From contig LSRX01000541.1 of assembly GCA_001939145.1 (NCBI GenBank), forward strand, positions 259,518 through 323,517: a stretch of 64,000 bases of DNA, written 5' to 3'. The notes under the pieces are model-generated. The model saw nothing but the letters and a program-made list of their open reading frames with translations, was not told where the DNA came from and made no database searches. This DNA is from Symbiodinium microadriaticum. Taxonomy: Eukaryota > Sar > Dinophyceae > Suessiales > Symbiodiniaceae. A program made the translations under genes and the position numbers. Positions 63,884-64,000 of the stretch are shown one piece after another (positions within the stretch are counted from its first letter, which is position 1; the number at the start of each line of letters is the position of its first letter).

Positions 63884-64000
63884 CTGTTTTTTCTTGTTTT
63901 TTTTTGGGGGGGTTTAGGGTTTAGGGTTTAGGGCCAGAGCCTGTTTCTTTTTTTTTTTGGGTTTAGGGTTTAGGGTTTAGGGCCAGAGCCTTTTTTTTTT
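63875..64000 (-). repeat. Repeated copies of exon start AACAGGCTCTGGCC
   Basis: GGCCAGAGCCTGTTTTTT (plus strand) occurs at 63875-63892, 63932-63949 and 63981-64000 with T-tract and GGGTTTAGGGTTTAGGG between copies. The first copy is the acceptor and start of GAF exon 1. Confidence 0.9.

Larger units (their letters stand above)
1..64000. repeat. Dispersed telomere-like TTTAGGG/CCCTAAA repeats
   Basis: Short runs and degenerate derivatives of the heptamer TTTAGGG (either strand) occur in nearly every non-coding stretch, with variants such as TTTAGGGG, TTCAGGG, CTTAGGG and TTTCGGG. Orientation switches repeatedly, so this is interstitial repeat and not a single chromosome end. Densest tracts: about 6035-6250, 10985-11125, 39885-40110, 43400-43560, 48096-48580, 48960-49370, 49850-50150, 53285-53440, 54945-55050, 55365-55520, 58975-59235, 62460-62600, 62700-62860. 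The short hypothetical peptides rich in GLGFRV or LNPKP that these tracts encode are translation of the repeat and not genes. Confidence 0.95.

Noticed and set aside
1-64000. Eimeria or another coccidian as the source
   Set aside because: Coccidian genomes can also carry AAACCCT repeats, but the CAG-repeat homopolymer genes are absent, while GC/GA donors with AG|G acceptors and Ubl-ankyrin genes point to a dinoflagellate. A chromerid cannot be excluded from sequence alone.
1-64000. rRNA, tRNA, snRNA or spliced-leader genes
   Set aside because: No recognisable conserved core was seen by eye on either strand; a covariance-model scan would be needed to exclude small RNAs.

Overview
The window looks like nuclear DNA of a dinoflagellate, probably close to the symbiodiniacean/Polarella group. 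Four things support this. (1) The plant/alveolate-type telomere heptamer TTTAGGG/CCCTAAA and its derivatives are scattered through most non-coding stretches. (2) Coding sequence occurs as short exons, usually 45-280 bp, between these tracts. (3) In 18 introns that I could join in frame, every acceptor reads AG|G and donors are a mix of GC (10), GT (6) and GA (2). I used AG|G as a guide when choosing acceptors, so that uniformity is partly selected; the reading frames staying open across many joins is the independent support. (4) The recognisable protein types (ubiquitin-like/ankyrin, PPR, DUF285/BspA-like repeats, GAF) are families that are abundant in dinoflagellates.

Best genes. A nine-exon, minus-strand gene (55634 to 51535) encodes a 268-residue ubiquitin-like plus ankyrin-repeat protein. 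A minus-strand GAF-domain gene enters from the right edge (63883 to at least 61820). An unrecognised cysteine-rich protein gene lies at 37056-36260 (three exons, minus). Smaller multi-exon pieces lie at 45053-45565 (+), 22511-23100 (+), 12495-12184 (-), 15309-15580 (+, small membrane protein) and 255-454 (+). A PPR gene (34206-33454, -) and a DUF285-repeat gene (32617-32140, -) both carry a motif unit in inverted orientation and may be broken. About 25 further isolated exon-like open blocks are listed with lower confidence.

Repeats. I defined at least twelve families of 80-200 bp non-autonomous elements with terminal inverted repeats (named A-O here), many present several times. Two (K at 299-396; L at 52326-52429 and 16345-16446) coincide with introns or intron ends, and others (H, J, B) sit inside introns of the ankyrin gene. 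They behave like introners, the intron-generating transposons known from dinoflagellates. A second mode of intron growth is visible: tracts of CCCTAAA flanked by 14-18 bp duplications of the exon edge.

Layout. 1-9.1 kb: small exon-like blocks, elements K and A, microsatellites, a zinc-ribbon ORF beside a large inverted repeat. 9.1-15 kb: mostly telomere-like tracts and elements, with a two-exon gene at 12.2-12.5 kb. 15.3-28.8 kb: scattered exons and many element copies. 29.2-31.9 kb: an island almost without telomere-like repeats, bounded in part by a 38-bp inverted pair. 32-34.2 kb: the DUF285 and PPR loci. 34.2-47 kb: the cysteine-rich gene, several exons, elements. 47133-48095: assembly gap of Ns. 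48.1-50.3 kb: dense telomere-like repeats. 51.5-55.7 kb: ankyrin gene. 56-61 kb: repeats with a few exons. 61.4-64 kb: GAF gene. No rRNA, tRNA or CRISPR was found.
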